Below are positions 35,588 through 44,710 of a stretch of DNA of 64,000 nt, one piece after another (within the stretch, counting starts at the first letter, position 1; each line of letters opens with the position of its first letter). Position numbers and translations under genes: made by a program. This DNA comes from Verrucomicrobiota bacterium (GTDB lineage Bacteria > Verrucomicrobiota > Verrucomicrobiia > Opitutales > Opitutaceae), in the NCBI GenBank assembly GCA_963205455.1, contig CAUJJL010000094.1:1-64000 (forward strand). The letters run 5' to 3'. The notes below the pieces were generated by a model. It did no database searches, had not been told where the DNA came from, and saw only the letters and a program-made list of their open reading frames with translations.

Positions 35588-37693
35588 ATGCCGCTCTCCC
35601 GCCGAAAACTGCTTCGCAACGCCAGCTTGGCCACCGCAGGTGGCCTTCTATTCCGCGCAACCGGCGAATCGCTGATTGCCGCCGAGCCCGCAAAACGGGC
35701 CGCGCCTGCAGCGGCGGCCGCTCCGAAGGCTCCGCTCCTCCCGTTCAACCGTTTTCCGCGTGCCGTCCAGGAATACTACGTGCAACTGATCCGCGCTGCG
35801 GAACGCGAGGCCGATGCCCGTCGTGCGGCGTTGCGCACACGAGCCGATGCGGAGCGCTACGTCGCCGAGGTGCGCGAAAAGATCCGACGCTGTTTCGGAC
35901 CCTTTCCAGAAAAGACTCCACTCAATGCGCGTGTAACCGCCACACACCGGCGTGACGGCTATACGATCGAGAATGTCATCTTCGACAGCCGTCCGAATTT
36001 TCCGGTGACGGCAAATCTCTACGTGCCAACAGGTCGAAACGGTCCGCTTCCGGGAGTGGTCGGCACCTGCGGCCATTCCTCCAACGGAAAAGCCGCCGCT
36101 CCCTACCAGTCGTTTGCCCAGGGCCTGGCGCGCCAGGGCTATGTTGTCCTTATTTTCGACCCTATGGGACAGGGCGAGCGTATGCAGCACACGACAGCGG
36201 ATCTCAAACCGCGTCATGGAACCGGTACATCTGAGCATATCTACCTCGGCAACCGCATGACCCTGGTCGATGAGAACCAGCCCGCGTGGTTTGCGTGGGA
36301 CGGCATTCGCGCCCTGGACTACCTGCTGTCACGCCCTGAGGTCGATCCGCGACATCTCGGTGTCACGGGGAATTCGGGTGGCGGTACGCAGGCCACCTGG
36401 CTCTGCGGCATCGAGCCCCGGTTCACGATGGCGGCGCCGAGCTGCTTCGTCACCACACTGCGCAGAAACATCGAGAATGAGGAATCCCAGGACGCCGAGC
36501 AATACCCCTGGCACATGCTCGCACTGGGACTCGACCACTCCGACTTCATTGCGGCGATGGCTCCCAAGCCGGTCCGCATCCTCGGACAGGAACGCGACTA
36601 CTTTGATGCCCGCGGTTTTGAAGAAGCCGCCAGCCGGTTGAAGCATCTCTACACGCTTCTGGGTGCGGAAGACAACTTCAGCTCCTTTCTCGGTCCGGAT
36701 CCGCACGGCTTTCACCAGGCCAACCGTGAGGCGATGTACGGCTGGTTCAACCGACAGACGGGCGTTGCCTCCGGACAGAAAGAACCTGCGCTCAAGCTCG
36801 AAACGGATGCCAGCCTTCGCTGCACCGAGCGCGGCCAGATTGCGGAAAAGCCGTTTCACAGTGCGTATGATTTCGTCCGCGAAAAATCCCAGCGACTCGG
36901 AAACTCCCGCAGAACCCTGCGCGGTCAGGAACTCAAGGATGCGGTCGCGGACGCGCTGAAGCTCCCTCCGCGCAAGGGAATCGCCGATTATCGGATCATG
37001 CGCAGTCAAGGGAGCCGGGGATACATCACAGCGCATTCCGGAAACTACGTTCTGGAAACCGAACCTGGCATGGCGGTCCTGTGCATTCGCCTCAGCGAGC
37101 CGTCGCTGCTTTCACGCGTGCCGCGCGGTCCCGAACGCGCATTGCTTTACGTTGCTCACAAGTCCGCGGACGGTGAGCTTCGCAACGACGCCTGGTTGCG
37201 TGACTTCCTACAGGCAGTGCCAAGGGACACCGCTCTCTTTGCCTGCGAGCCACGCGGGATCGGGGACACCAAGCCTCAGCTCAGTACACCCGAGTTCGCG
37301 GGAAAGGGTGGCATCGACTATTTCCACTCAGGCCTCGGCCTGATGTTCGACCGTCCCATGGCTGGTCAACGAACTTTCGACGTCCTGCGCGTCCTCGACT
37401 GGCTGCAGGCCAACGGACACCGCGAGATTCACGTCGTCGCAAGAGGTGAGGGCACCATCCCCGGCAGCTTTGCGGCCCTGCTGCATGATGGCGTGAAGCA
37501 GGTCACTCTTCGCCACGCCCTGCGCAGCTACAGTGAGGTGGCTGAGGCGGAAACCTACCGCTGGCCTCTCTCGTCCTTTGTGCCCGCGGCCCTCACGCGA
37601 TTCGATCTGCCCGACATCTATCGTGAACTCGAGTCCAAGGGACTTCGCCAGATCGATCCCGCCGCAGCCGATGCCACCGCTTCAACCCTTTGA
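35588..37693 (+). CDS. Tat-exported acetyl xylan esterase-like double alpha/beta hydrolase
   Basis: This 701-residue protein begins with a Tat signal, SRRKLLRNASLATAGG. The first alpha/beta hydrolase domain (about residues 60-390) has the nucleophile elbow GVTGNSGGGTQ, an oxyanion-type FDPMGQGER segment and a late catalytic-His region, GPDPHGFHQANRE. It resembles acetyl xylan esterase or related large hydrolases. A second hydrolase-like region (about residues 440-690) is recognisable from its strand order and ACEPRGIGDT, but its elbow reads VVARGEGTIP, where the serine is absent. It therefore seems catalytically dead. The sulfatase gene follows after four bases, so both likely act together on a decorated polysaccharide outside the cytoplasm. 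Confidence 0.85.
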   Translation: MPLSRRKLLRNASLATAGGLLFRATGESLIAAEPAKRAAPAAAAAPKAPLLPFNRFPRAVQEYYVQLIRAAEREADARRAALRTRADAERYVAEVREKIRRCFGPFPEKTPLNARVTATHRRDGYTIENVIFDSRPNFPVTANLYVPTGRNGPLPGVVGTCGHSSNGKAAAPYQSFAQGLARQGYVVLIFDPMGQGERMQHTTADLKPRHGTGTSEHIYLGNRMTLVDENQPAWFAWDGIRALDYLLSRPEVDPRHLGVTGNSGGGTQATWLCGIEPRFTMAAPSCFVTTLRRNIENEESQDAEQYPWHMLALGLDHSDFIAAMAPKPVRILGQERDYFDARGFEEAASRLKHLYTLLGAEDNFSSFLGPDPHGFHQANREAMYGWFNRQTGVASGQKEPALKLETDASLRCTERGQIAEKPFHSAYDFVREKSQRLGNSRRTLRGQELKDAVADALKLPPRKGIADYRIMRSQGSRGYITAHSGNYVLETEPGMAVLCIRLSEPSLLSRVPRGPERALLYVAHKSADGELRNDAWLRDFLQAVPRDTALFACEPRGIGDTKPQLSTPEFAGKGGIDYFHSGLGLMFDRPMAGQRTFDVLRVLDWLQANGHREIHVVARGEGTIPGSFAALLHDGVKQVTLRHALRSYSEVAEAETYRWPLSSFVPAALTRFDLPDIYRELESKGLRQIDPAAADATASTL

Positions 37694-37697
37694 ACCC

Positions 37698-39200
37698 ATG
37701 ACCTTCCTCACAAACTGCTCCAAAATATTTCGCGCAGCAGCAACTTCACTGGCACTCCTCATCGGGGGTGCTGCCATCCATGCGGCACCTTCAGATCGCC
37801 CCAACATCGTCTTTATCCTGTGCGACGATCTCGGCATCAATGATCTGCACTGCTACGGCCGTCAGGATCATCAGACACCCCACCTCGATCGCCTGGCGCG
37901 CGAAGGCATGCGGTTCACAAGTGCCTATTGCGCACAGCCCATCTGCTCGCCCTCACGCGCGGGTCTGCTCACGGGCAAAACGCCGGCGCGACTACATCTC
38001 ACAACCTACCTTCCGGGTCGGGCGGATTCTCCCGCCCAGAAACTGCTGCATCCCATCATCAAACAGGAGGTGGATCTGAGCGAAAAATCGATGGCCCGCT
38101 ATTTCAAGGAAGCCGGGTATGTCACCGCGGCGATCGGCAAATGGCACATCGGGGGCAAGGGTTACGGACCCGCCGAGCACGGATTCGACGTCGTGCGGGG
38201 TGGCCCCAACAACACCAAGCCCTCCGCCACGGAAGGCAGCAAAGGCGAATTCGGACTGACCCATTCCGCCGCGCAATTCCTGGAGGAGCACCGCCACCAA
38301 CCCTTCCTGCTCTATCTCGCGCACTACACTCCGCACATTCCGTACGCGGCAACTCCCGAACAGACGGACGCACACAGGGACGCCTTCGAGCCCGTCTATG
38401 CCGCGGTCATTTCGTCGATGGATCAAGCCGTCGGCCAGTTGCTCGCCAAACTCGATGCGCTGCACCTGACGGACAACACGATCGTGGTCTTCACTTCAGA
38501 CAATGGCGGCCTGCATGTGCCGGAAGCGAATCATCACCGTGTGACACACAACACACCCTACCGTGCGGGCAAGGGATACCTCTACGAGGGCGGATTGCGC
38601 ATTCCGCTCATCGTCCGCTGGCCGGGTCACCTCGCTGCCGGCGTCACGGTAGACACGCCGATCATCAATACGGGCTGGATTCCGACCCTTCTGGAACTCG
38701 CCGGTCAACCCGTGCCGACGGGGTTGGACGCGGGTTCCTTCGCCTCCGTTCTCAAGGGCTCCGGCACACCGCCAGATCAGACCTTCCTTTGGCACTTCCC
38801 ACACTACAACAACCAGGGCGGACGTCCGGGTGGGGCGGTGCGCGAAGGCAACTGGAAATTCATCGAGTACTACGATGCCCTCGCCGCGCCCGAATTGTAT
38901 CTCCTCTCGGATGACATCGGTGAGAAGAAGAACCTGGCGGCGAGTCATCCGGACCGGGTGGCGGCGATGCGCAAAACTCTCGCCGATTGGCGTACCGCGA
39001 TCGGAGCGCAATCGAACAAACCCAATCCGGATTTTGACCCCGCGCGCTACCGGGAGCTCTATGTCGACTTCGATCCCAGCCGCTTCGACCCCCTTCATGC
39101 GACAAATGCCGAATGGGCCGCCGTGCAGGTTTGGAGGTCAAAGATGAACGCGGCAGTACAGGGCAAAGCCGGCGCCAAGTCCAAAACACCCAGGCGTTAG
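37698..39200 (+). CDS. Exported sulfatase
   Basis: This is a type I sulfatase of 500 residues from ATG 37698. It has a signal peptide, SLALLIGGAAIHAAP. The formylglycine cysteine is C83 in ICSPSRAGLLTG (C-x-P-S-R). Metal ligands include D43 and D44 in LCDDLG and the DN pair in FTSDNGGLH. IGKWHIGG carries the conserved lysine/histidine. It removes sulfate esters from a glycan or aryl compound. It is coupled to the esterase gene (4-base gap). Activity needs a formylglycine-generating enzyme or anaerobic maturase, which is not in this window. Confidence 0.94.
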   Translation: MTFLTNCSKIFRAAATSLALLIGGAAIHAAPSDRPNIVFILCDDLGINDLHCYGRQDHQTPHLDRLAREGMRFTSAYCAQPICSPSRAGLLTGKTPARLHLTTYLPGRADSPAQKLLHPIIKQEVDLSEKSMARYFKEAGYVTAAIGKWHIGGKGYGPAEHGFDVVRGGPNNTKPSATEGSKGEFGLTHSAAQFLEEHRHQPFLLYLAHYTPHIPYAATPEQTDAHRDAFEPVYAAVISSMDQAVGQLLAKLDALHLTDNTIVVFTSDNGGLHVPEANHHRVTHNTPYRAGKGYLYEGGLRIPLIVRWPGHLAAGVTVDTPIINTGWIPTLLELAGQPVPTGLDAGSFASVLKGSGTPPDQTFLWHFPHYNNQGGRPGGAVREGNWKFIEYYDALAAPELYLLSDDIGEKKNLAASHPDRVAAMRKTLADWRTAIGAQSNKPNPDFDPARYRELYVDFDPSRFDPLHATNAEWAAVQVWRSKMNAAVQGKAGAKSKTPRR

Positions 39201-39270
39201 CTCACGGACAGCGGGTCAAACTTGCTTTTGGACCCAACCTCGGGTCACAAGTTTGCCCGAACTATCTCAC

Positions 39271-40179
39271 ATGTCCGCCAGCGATCGCCCACCCGAAGTT
39301 TCAGTGCCTGAATTCAGGCCACGCGAACGCCGTCCTCCGCCCGCCTGGGACCAGGGAGTGCGGTCGGTTGTGCTTCTCGTGGTGGGATCCGCGATTGCGG
39401 CCCTCAGCTTTAACGCGCTCCTTCGGCATACAGGCATTCCTCCGGGTGGCGTCGTGGGCGCATCCCTCGTGATACAGAAGGCCATCGGACTGGAGCCGGG
39501 ATACTCCCAAATGATCATCAACGCGGGAATCCTGCTGGCCTGCGGGTTCATCATGGGCCGCAGCTTCGTCCTGAAGAGCCTTGCGGGCGCATTGCTCCTG
39601 CCACTCTTCGTTGTTCTCTCGCGCAATCTGCCTCCATTGACGTCCAACCTGGTGCTCGCCGGCCTGTGCGGTGGGGCAGGTATGGGTCTTGGGATCGGCC
39701 TGGTCCTGCGCGGGGGTTCATCGCTTGGCGGTTTCAGCGCCGCCGCAGCCGCGATCAACCGCACGACCGGCATGAATATCGCCCACGCGATGATCCTTCT
39801 TGATGCGACGGTGCTCATCGCTGCCGCCTCGATCTCTTCAGCGGAATTGGCGCTCGTAGGGCTCGTAGGAACGGTTGTCGTCGGTCAGACTGCGCGCTCC
39901 GTTCTCACCGGATTCAACCGATCCCGCGTGGCGCTGATCGTCTCCAGCCGGACGGACGAGATTCGGGAGGCGATCCTGAAAAAGATCCCCCTGGGCCTGA
40001 CGATCCTTGATGGTCGCGGCGGCTACACCGACACGCAACGCGACGTGCTGATGGTCGTGATGAATCCCGCCGAATCCGTGCAGCTCAAGCGCCATATCCG
40101 TGCAATCGACCCCCAGGCATTTGTCATCCTGCTTGATGCTTCCGAGGTTCGTGGGCAGGGATTCCTGCCGCATGTGTAG
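39271..40179 (+). CDS. YitT-family membrane protein (DUF161/DUF2179)
   Basis: This 302-residue protein (ATG 39271, MSASDRPPE) starts with a basic cytoplasmic tail. Five to six membrane helices follow, with the YitT pattern ALLRHTGIPPGGVVGASLVI and RGGSSLGGFSAAAAAINR. The C-terminal soluble domain (about residues 210-302, DUF2179) has ILDGRGGYTDTQRDVLMVV. The transported or sensed molecule is unknown for the family. It lies after the sulfatase gene by 70 bases and before the oleC-like gene by 27 bases, all on plus. Confidence 0.9.
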   Translation: MSASDRPPEVSVPEFRPRERRPPPAWDQGVRSVVLLVVGSAIAALSFNALLRHTGIPPGGVVGASLVIQKAIGLEPGYSQMIINAGILLACGFIMGRSFVLKSLAGALLLPLFVVLSRNLPPLTSNLVLAGLCGGAGMGLGIGLVLRGGSSLGGFSAAAAAINRTTGMNIAHAMILLDATVLIAAASISSAELALVGLVGTVVVGQTARSVLTGFNRSRVALIVSSRTDEIREAILKKIPLGLTILDGRGGYTDTQRDVLMVVMNPAESVQLKRHIRAIDPQAFVILLDASEVRGQGFLPHV

Positions 40180-40206
40180 GCAGGCGGATTCAAATTCGAA
40201 ACGCCC

Positions 40207-41916
40207 ATGAGTGCCCCTGCTCCGGCGAACATCGCCCGGCATTTGTCAACCATGGCGGCCATGCAGCCCGGTCGGCCAGCGTTGATGATCCCACGCGGAC
40301 GCCTGGAGGACGAATCCATCGATTATCTCACGCTCTCGTTCGCTGATCTGGACAGGGAAGTGGACGCATGGGTCGCCCGACTACAAGCCCGTGGCGTCCG
40401 GCGCGGGGATCGCACGCTCGTGATGGTCAGGCAGGGTCTGCCGCTGATCGCATCCGTATTCGCACTCTTCAAGCTGGGCGCTGTGCCGGTCGTGATTGAT
40501 CCGGGAATGGGATTGCGGGCCTTTCTGCGCTGCGTGAGGCACACGCGCCCACGGGTGCTCGTGGGCATCCCCCTCGCGATGATGATCAGTCGCGTGGCGC
40601 TGCGCGCATTCTCATCCGTCCGCGTGCGGATCAGCGCGGACCGTCGACTCACCGGCAGGCTCACGCGCGCGGTTGGAGGCAATCGAATGCGTAGTGGAGA
40701 ATTGAATACGACGGCAGGAGACGATCCGCCCGTGGGCGGTGCCTCCGAGCTTGCAGCGATCCTGTTCACCTCGGGCTCGACCGGCGCGCCCAAGGGCGTG
40801 TGCTACACGCATGGCATGTTTGACGCACAGGTGGCGACGATCCGGCAAACCTATGCGATCGAGCCCGGTGAAATCGATCTCCCCCTGCTTCCGATTTTTG
40901 CACTCTTCAATCCCGCACTCGGGATGACCACTGTCGTCCCCGAGATCAACCCAAGCCGACCGGCGAGTCTGGATCCCGCGGCCATCGTGCGCGCAATCAG
41001 GCAGGAAAACGTCACCAATTCCTTCGGATCCCCCACGCTCTGGCGAATCATCGCGGAGCACGCTGCGGCTCGCTCCATCACCCTGCCATCGCTCCGGCGC
41101 GTGCTCTGCGCAGGCGCACCGGTCCCGCCCGCCCTCTGGGAACTCGCAAGGACACTTCTGCCGAATGGACAGCTTCACAGCCCGTACGGGGCGACGGAAG
41201 CACTGCCTGTGTCGACGATTTCAGGAGAGGAGGTCCTTGGGGGCACGGCATCCCTGACACGGGAAGGCGCGGGTACCTGCGTCGGTCGTCCGACGCGCGG
41301 CAGCAACCAAGAGCCCTTGAGGGTAAAGATTCTCAGGATTACCGACGGCCCCATTGCCTCAATGGAGACGGCCAGGGAATGCGGTGCTGGCGAGATCGGC
41401 GAGATCGTCGTCAACGGGCCTCCGGTGACCCAGACCTATGACGCTCTGCCCGTGTCCAATACGCTGGCAAAAATCCCGGAGACATCGGGAAATTCGGAAA
41501 AACGCCCCCGCTGGCACCGCATGGGAGATTGCGGCTACCTGGACGAGAACGGGCGTCTCTGGTTCTGCGGCCGCCGGGTCGAGAGGGTCGTGACCCCGCA
41601 AGGCACCCTTTTCACGGAACAGGTTGAGCCCATCTTCAATCAGCACCCGGCAATCCGACGCAGCGCACTGGTCGGAGTTGGACCTCGCGACCAGCAGCAA
41701 CCGATCGTCGTCGTCGAACTGAAACCAGGCACAAAGCGCTCTGCCTCTTTTGAAGCGGACCTGCTGGCATGGGCATTGAAACAGGCCGCCCGCGTTGATC
41801 TCAGCCGCATCCGGGCGATCCTGATTCACCCTCGGTTTCCCGTGGATGTCCGCCATAACGCCAAGATCCACCGCCTCACGCTGGCGCGATGGGCGAGCAA
41901 ACGGCTGAAGCTTTGA
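40207..41916 (+). CDS. oleC: OleC-like AMP-dependent ligase (beta-lactone synthetase type)
   Basis: This 569-residue adenylate-forming enzyme has the P-loop ILFTSGSTGAPKGVCYTH, the A5 motif SPYGATEALPV and the A7 motif RMGDCGYLDENGRLWFCGR. The pattern fits OleC of the olefin biosynthesis pathway, which in characterised members turns a 2-alkyl-3-hydroxyalkanoate into a beta-lactone. ole genes are known in Opitutus-type Verrucomicrobiota. The usual partners oleA, oleB and oleD are not in this window, so the symbol rests on sequence pattern alone. A general fatty acid-CoA ligase is the main alternative. The C-terminal acyl-AMP lysine may be in VRHNAKIHR. Confidence 0.72.
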   Translation: MSAPAPANIARHLSTMAAMQPGRPALMIPRGRLEDESIDYLTLSFADLDREVDAWVARLQARGVRRGDRTLVMVRQGLPLIASVFALFKLGAVPVVIDPGMGLRAFLRCVRHTRPRVLVGIPLAMMISRVALRAFSSVRVRISADRRLTGRLTRAVGGNRMRSGELNTTAGDDPPVGGASELAAILFTSGSTGAPKGVCYTHGMFDAQVATIRQTYAIEPGEIDLPLLPIFALFNPALGMTTVVPEINPSRPASLDPAAIVRAIRQENVTNSFGSPTLWRIIAEHAAARSITLPSLRRVLCAGAPVPPALWELARTLLPNGQLHSPYGATEALPVSTISGEEVLGGTASLTREGAGTCVGRPTRGSNQEPLRVKILRITDGPIASMETARECGAGEIGEIVVNGPPVTQTYDALPVSNTLAKIPETSGNSEKRPRWHRMGDCGYLDENGRLWFCGRRVERVVTPQGTLFTEQVEPIFNQHPAIRRSALVGVGPRDQQQPIVVVELKPGTKRSASFEADLLAWALKQAARVDLSRIRAILIHPRFPVDVRHNAKIHRLTLARWASKRLKL

Positions 41917-42028
41917 ATTTGCGCCGCTCCCGACGCTCCCGGCAAACGGTCCGCAACGCAATTGCCCGGACGATTTGGCAGAAACTTCGCCTCGCCGCGG
42001 CGGGAAATCACGTTTTGGATGCCGAAGC

Positions 42029-43456
42029 ATGTCTTCCGAGGATCCACTCGCGTCAGAACTGCTTCCCGCCCCCTTGCGGGATGCCCTGCGGTTTTCACCC
42101 AATAACGCACCCTTGCTGACTTTCGCAGCAGATACGTTGCTGAAGCATGGAGGGTACCTTCACGCGGAGGCCCTCTTCAAGCGTGCGCTGCAATTGCAGC
42201 CGGACAACCTCCAGGCCCGGCTGGGCCTCGCGTCGACTTTCTATCAGCAGGGAAAACACAGCGCCGCCATGGTGATCGTCGAGGCGCTCACCAACCCTGA
42301 CTACGCGCCGCCCAAGGCTCTGATCCTCCACGCACGGCTGTCACTTCGCAGCGGCGAACGCCGATTGGCCGCGGAGCTCTACCGTCGTGCAATCAACGCG
42401 GACTCCGAAAGCACGGATGACGAACTCGCCCGCAATTTCGTCCAGGTGTTTCCCAATGAATCCCTGATGCCAAAGCAGCCAGAGGCATCAAGGTCCACGT
42501 CGGACTCTCTCGCGGAATCGCATCCCGAAGGCGAGGGCGAAGGAAGGGAGCGCCTGCCTGTCGGAGGCCTTTCGGAACCACCCGGATTCGACGTGGAAAA
42601 ACCAAAGCTCACCTTTGCGAATGTCGGAGGCATGGAAGACATCAAGGAGGAGATCCGGATGAAGATCATTCTCCCGATGCAACAACCGGACCTCTACAAG
42701 GCCTATGGGAAAAAGATCGGCGGAGGAATTCTTCTCTACGGCCCACCAGGGTGCGGAAAAACATTCCTCGCGCGGGCGACAGCGGGCCACGTGAACATCA
42801 ATTTTGTCTCCGTCGGCATCAACGATGTCCTTGAGATGTGGATCGGTCAGAGCGAAAAGAACCTCCATGCCATTTTTGAGCACGCCCGGGCGAACCGTCC
42901 CTGCGTTCTCTTTTTCGACGAAGTGGATGCCCTCGGCGCCAACCGCGCCGACCTCCTGAAAAGCGGCGGGCGCCAGTTGATCAACCAATTCCTCAGCGAA
43001 CTCGACGGCGTGCAGAGCTCCAACGAGGGGGTCCTCATTCTCGCCGCCACGAACGCCCCCTGGCACATCGATGCCGCATTCCGGCGTCCGGGACGCTTTG
43101 ACCGCATCATTTTTGTGCCGCCGCCCGACTTCAAGGCACGCGTCGAGATCGTGCGCCTTCAGCTCCAAGGCAAGCCCATGGACCTGATCGACTACGATGT
43201 GATTGCCCGCAAGACCGACGGTTTTTCCGGCGCGGACATCAAGGCGGCCATCGATCTCGCCATAGAGGCCCGGCTGCGTGATGCGCTCAAGACCGGCCAG
43301 GTCAAACCCATGCTGGAGGGAGACCTTCTGGCGGCCGTGAAGAAGCTTCGCCCAACCACCCGGGAATGGTTCGAGACCGCACGCAATCACGCACTCTACG
43401 CGAATCAGAGCGGTCTCTATGACGATGTCCTCACCTTTCTCGGGGTGAAAAAGTGA
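42029..43456 (+). CDS. AAA+ ATPase with N-terminal TPR domain
   Basis: From ATG 42029 this is a 475-residue protein. The N-terminal part (about residues 20-135) has TPR helices such as GGYLHAEALFKRALQLQPDN. A charged linker follows. The AAA+ module starts at LTFANVGGMEDIKEEIRMKI, the style of FtsH/Cdc48-type ATPases. Walker A is G238-PPGCGKT-245 and Walker B is VLFFDEVDAL with D297/E298. The arginine-finger region reads RRPGRFDR. No protease or second AAA domain is present, so it may remodel a protein target or membrane complex rather than degrade it. The stop overlaps the next start (TGATG), so it is coupled to the TPR membrane protein. Confidence 0.9.
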   Translation: MSSEDPLASELLPAPLRDALRFSPNNAPLLTFAADTLLKHGGYLHAEALFKRALQLQPDNLQARLGLASTFYQQGKHSAAMVIVEALTNPDYAPPKALILHARLSLRSGERRLAAELYRRAINADSESTDDELARNFVQVFPNESLMPKQPEASRSTSDSLAESHPEGEGEGRERLPVGGLSEPPGFDVEKPKLTFANVGGMEDIKEEIRMKIILPMQQPDLYKAYGKKIGGGILLYGPPGCGKTFLARATAGHVNINFVSVGINDVLEMWIGQSEKNLHAIFEHARANRPCVLFFDEVDALGANRADLLKSGGRQLINQFLSELDGVQSSNEGVLILAATNAPWHIDAAFRRPGRFDRIIFVPPPDFKARVEIVRLQLQGKPMDLIDYDVIARKTDGFSGADIKAAIDLAIEARLRDALKTGQVKPMLEGDLLAAVKKLRPTTREWFETARNHALYANQSGLYDDVLTFLGVKK

Positions 43457-44697
43457 TGAGCATCCATCTCGCCCGCGCCGAGGTGCTCCTCGCGCAGTCG
43501 CGCCACGCCGACGCCGAGCGCGAGACCCGCGTCGCGCTTGCCCAGGACCCCGGAAACGCAACGGCGCATGTCATTCTTGCGCTCTGCTGCGTGCACCAGA
43601 ATCGCATGGAAGAGGCGTTGAGCGAAGCCCGCACGGCAGTCGGCCTCGCACCCGCGGATCCCACATCTCATCGCATCCTCAGTTTCGTGCTTCACCGGAT
43701 GGGCCGTCAAACCGAGGCGCTCTCATCCGTCAGGGAATCCCTTCGCATGGATCCCCACGACGCGGAAGCGCATGTGCTGCAATCGGCCATTCATTTTTCC
43801 CTGCGCGACTGGAAACTCGCGCTGCAATCCGCCGAGGGGGCACTCGCCATCGACGCCGAACACGTGGAGGCGGCAAACTTCCGGGCCATGGCACTCACGC
43901 AGCTCGGCCGAAAACAGGAGGCGGCCGAAACCGTGGATTTTGCGCTCAGCCGCGAGCCCGACAATGCCCTGTCGCACGCCAATCAGGGATGGAACTGCCT
44001 GCATCAAAATGATCCTCGCAGGGCACAGGTGCATTTTCGCGAGGCGCTGCGACTCAACCCAGGACTCGACTACGCGCGCCAGGGGATGCTCGAGGCGCTC
44101 AAGGCCAGAAACCCCGTCTATCGCCTGATGCTGGCCTATTACCTGTGGATCGGACGCCAGAGCGGGTGGCTGCAGGCCGCATTCGTCATCGGCGTTTTCT
44201 TCGGCGGGCGCATCATCGGCAGTCTCTCCGAAACGTTCCCCAATCTGCAGTGGCTGTTTACCCCCCTGCTGGTGCTGTTCTTCCTCTTCATCTATCTTTC
44301 CTGGACCTCCCAGCCCCTGTTCAACCTCATGCTCCGGCTGGATCGATTCGGAAGGCACGTCCTGTCGCCCGACCAGCGCCTCGGCAGCACGCTGTTCGGA
44401 ATCGTTCTTGTGGCGCTGGCCGCCACTTCAGTCGTCTGGCTGACTTCGGGTTCGAATGCCGCCGGCTTTGGCGCAGTGACACTGGCAGTGCTCTCGCTCT
44501 GCGTCTCCGCCACGTGGCTTCACCACGCCAAAGTGCGGTTGATTCTCGGCGCCGCAACGGTTGGCCTGGCCGTTCTCGGCGCCATCGCCACGTTGATGAT
44601 TCACAACGACCAGCCGATGGCCGGATCCGCGCAGCAGGCGTTCTTCTTCGGGTTTATCATCTTTCAGGTGATTGCGATCGGCTCGCGCTCCCGCTGA
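43456..44697 (+). CDS. TPR protein with C-terminal membrane domain
   Basis: This 413-residue protein starts at ATG 43456, inside the stop of the AAA+ gene; GTG 43453 is the alternative. The N-terminal half is TPR, with repeats such as HADAERETRVALAQDPGNAT, HVLQSAIHFSLRDWKLALQ and HFREALRLNPGLDYA (residues 1-215). The C-terminal half has about five membrane helices, including LQAAFVIGVFFGGRII, LFTPLLVLFFLFIYLSW and LFGIVLVALAATSVVWL. The TPR face is probably cytoplasmic, where it could dock the TPR-AAA+ partner at the membrane. I know no named family for this pair. Confidence 0.85.
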   Translation: MSIHLARAEVLLAQSRHADAERETRVALAQDPGNATAHVILALCCVHQNRMEEALSEARTAVGLAPADPTSHRILSFVLHRMGRQTEALSSVRESLRMDPHDAEAHVLQSAIHFSLRDWKLALQSAEGALAIDAEHVEAANFRAMALTQLGRKQEAAETVDFALSREPDNALSHANQGWNCLHQNDPRRAQVHFREALRLNPGLDYARQGMLEALKARNPVYRLMLAYYLWIGRQSGWLQAAFVIGVFFGGRIIGSLSETFPNLQWLFTPLLVLFFLFIYLSWTSQPLFNLMLRLDRFGRHVLSPDQRLGSTLFGIVLVALAATSVVWLTSGSNAAGFGAVTLAVLSLCVSATWLHHAKVRLILGAATVGLAVLGAIATLMIHNDQPMAGSAQQAFFFGFIIFQVIAIGSRSR

Positions 44698-44710
44698 AAA
44701 AGGACTCCGG

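Noticed and set aside
42488..43561. 357-codon minus-strand open frame over the AAA+ gene
   Set aside because: Shadow of intact Walker A/B coding sequence on plus.
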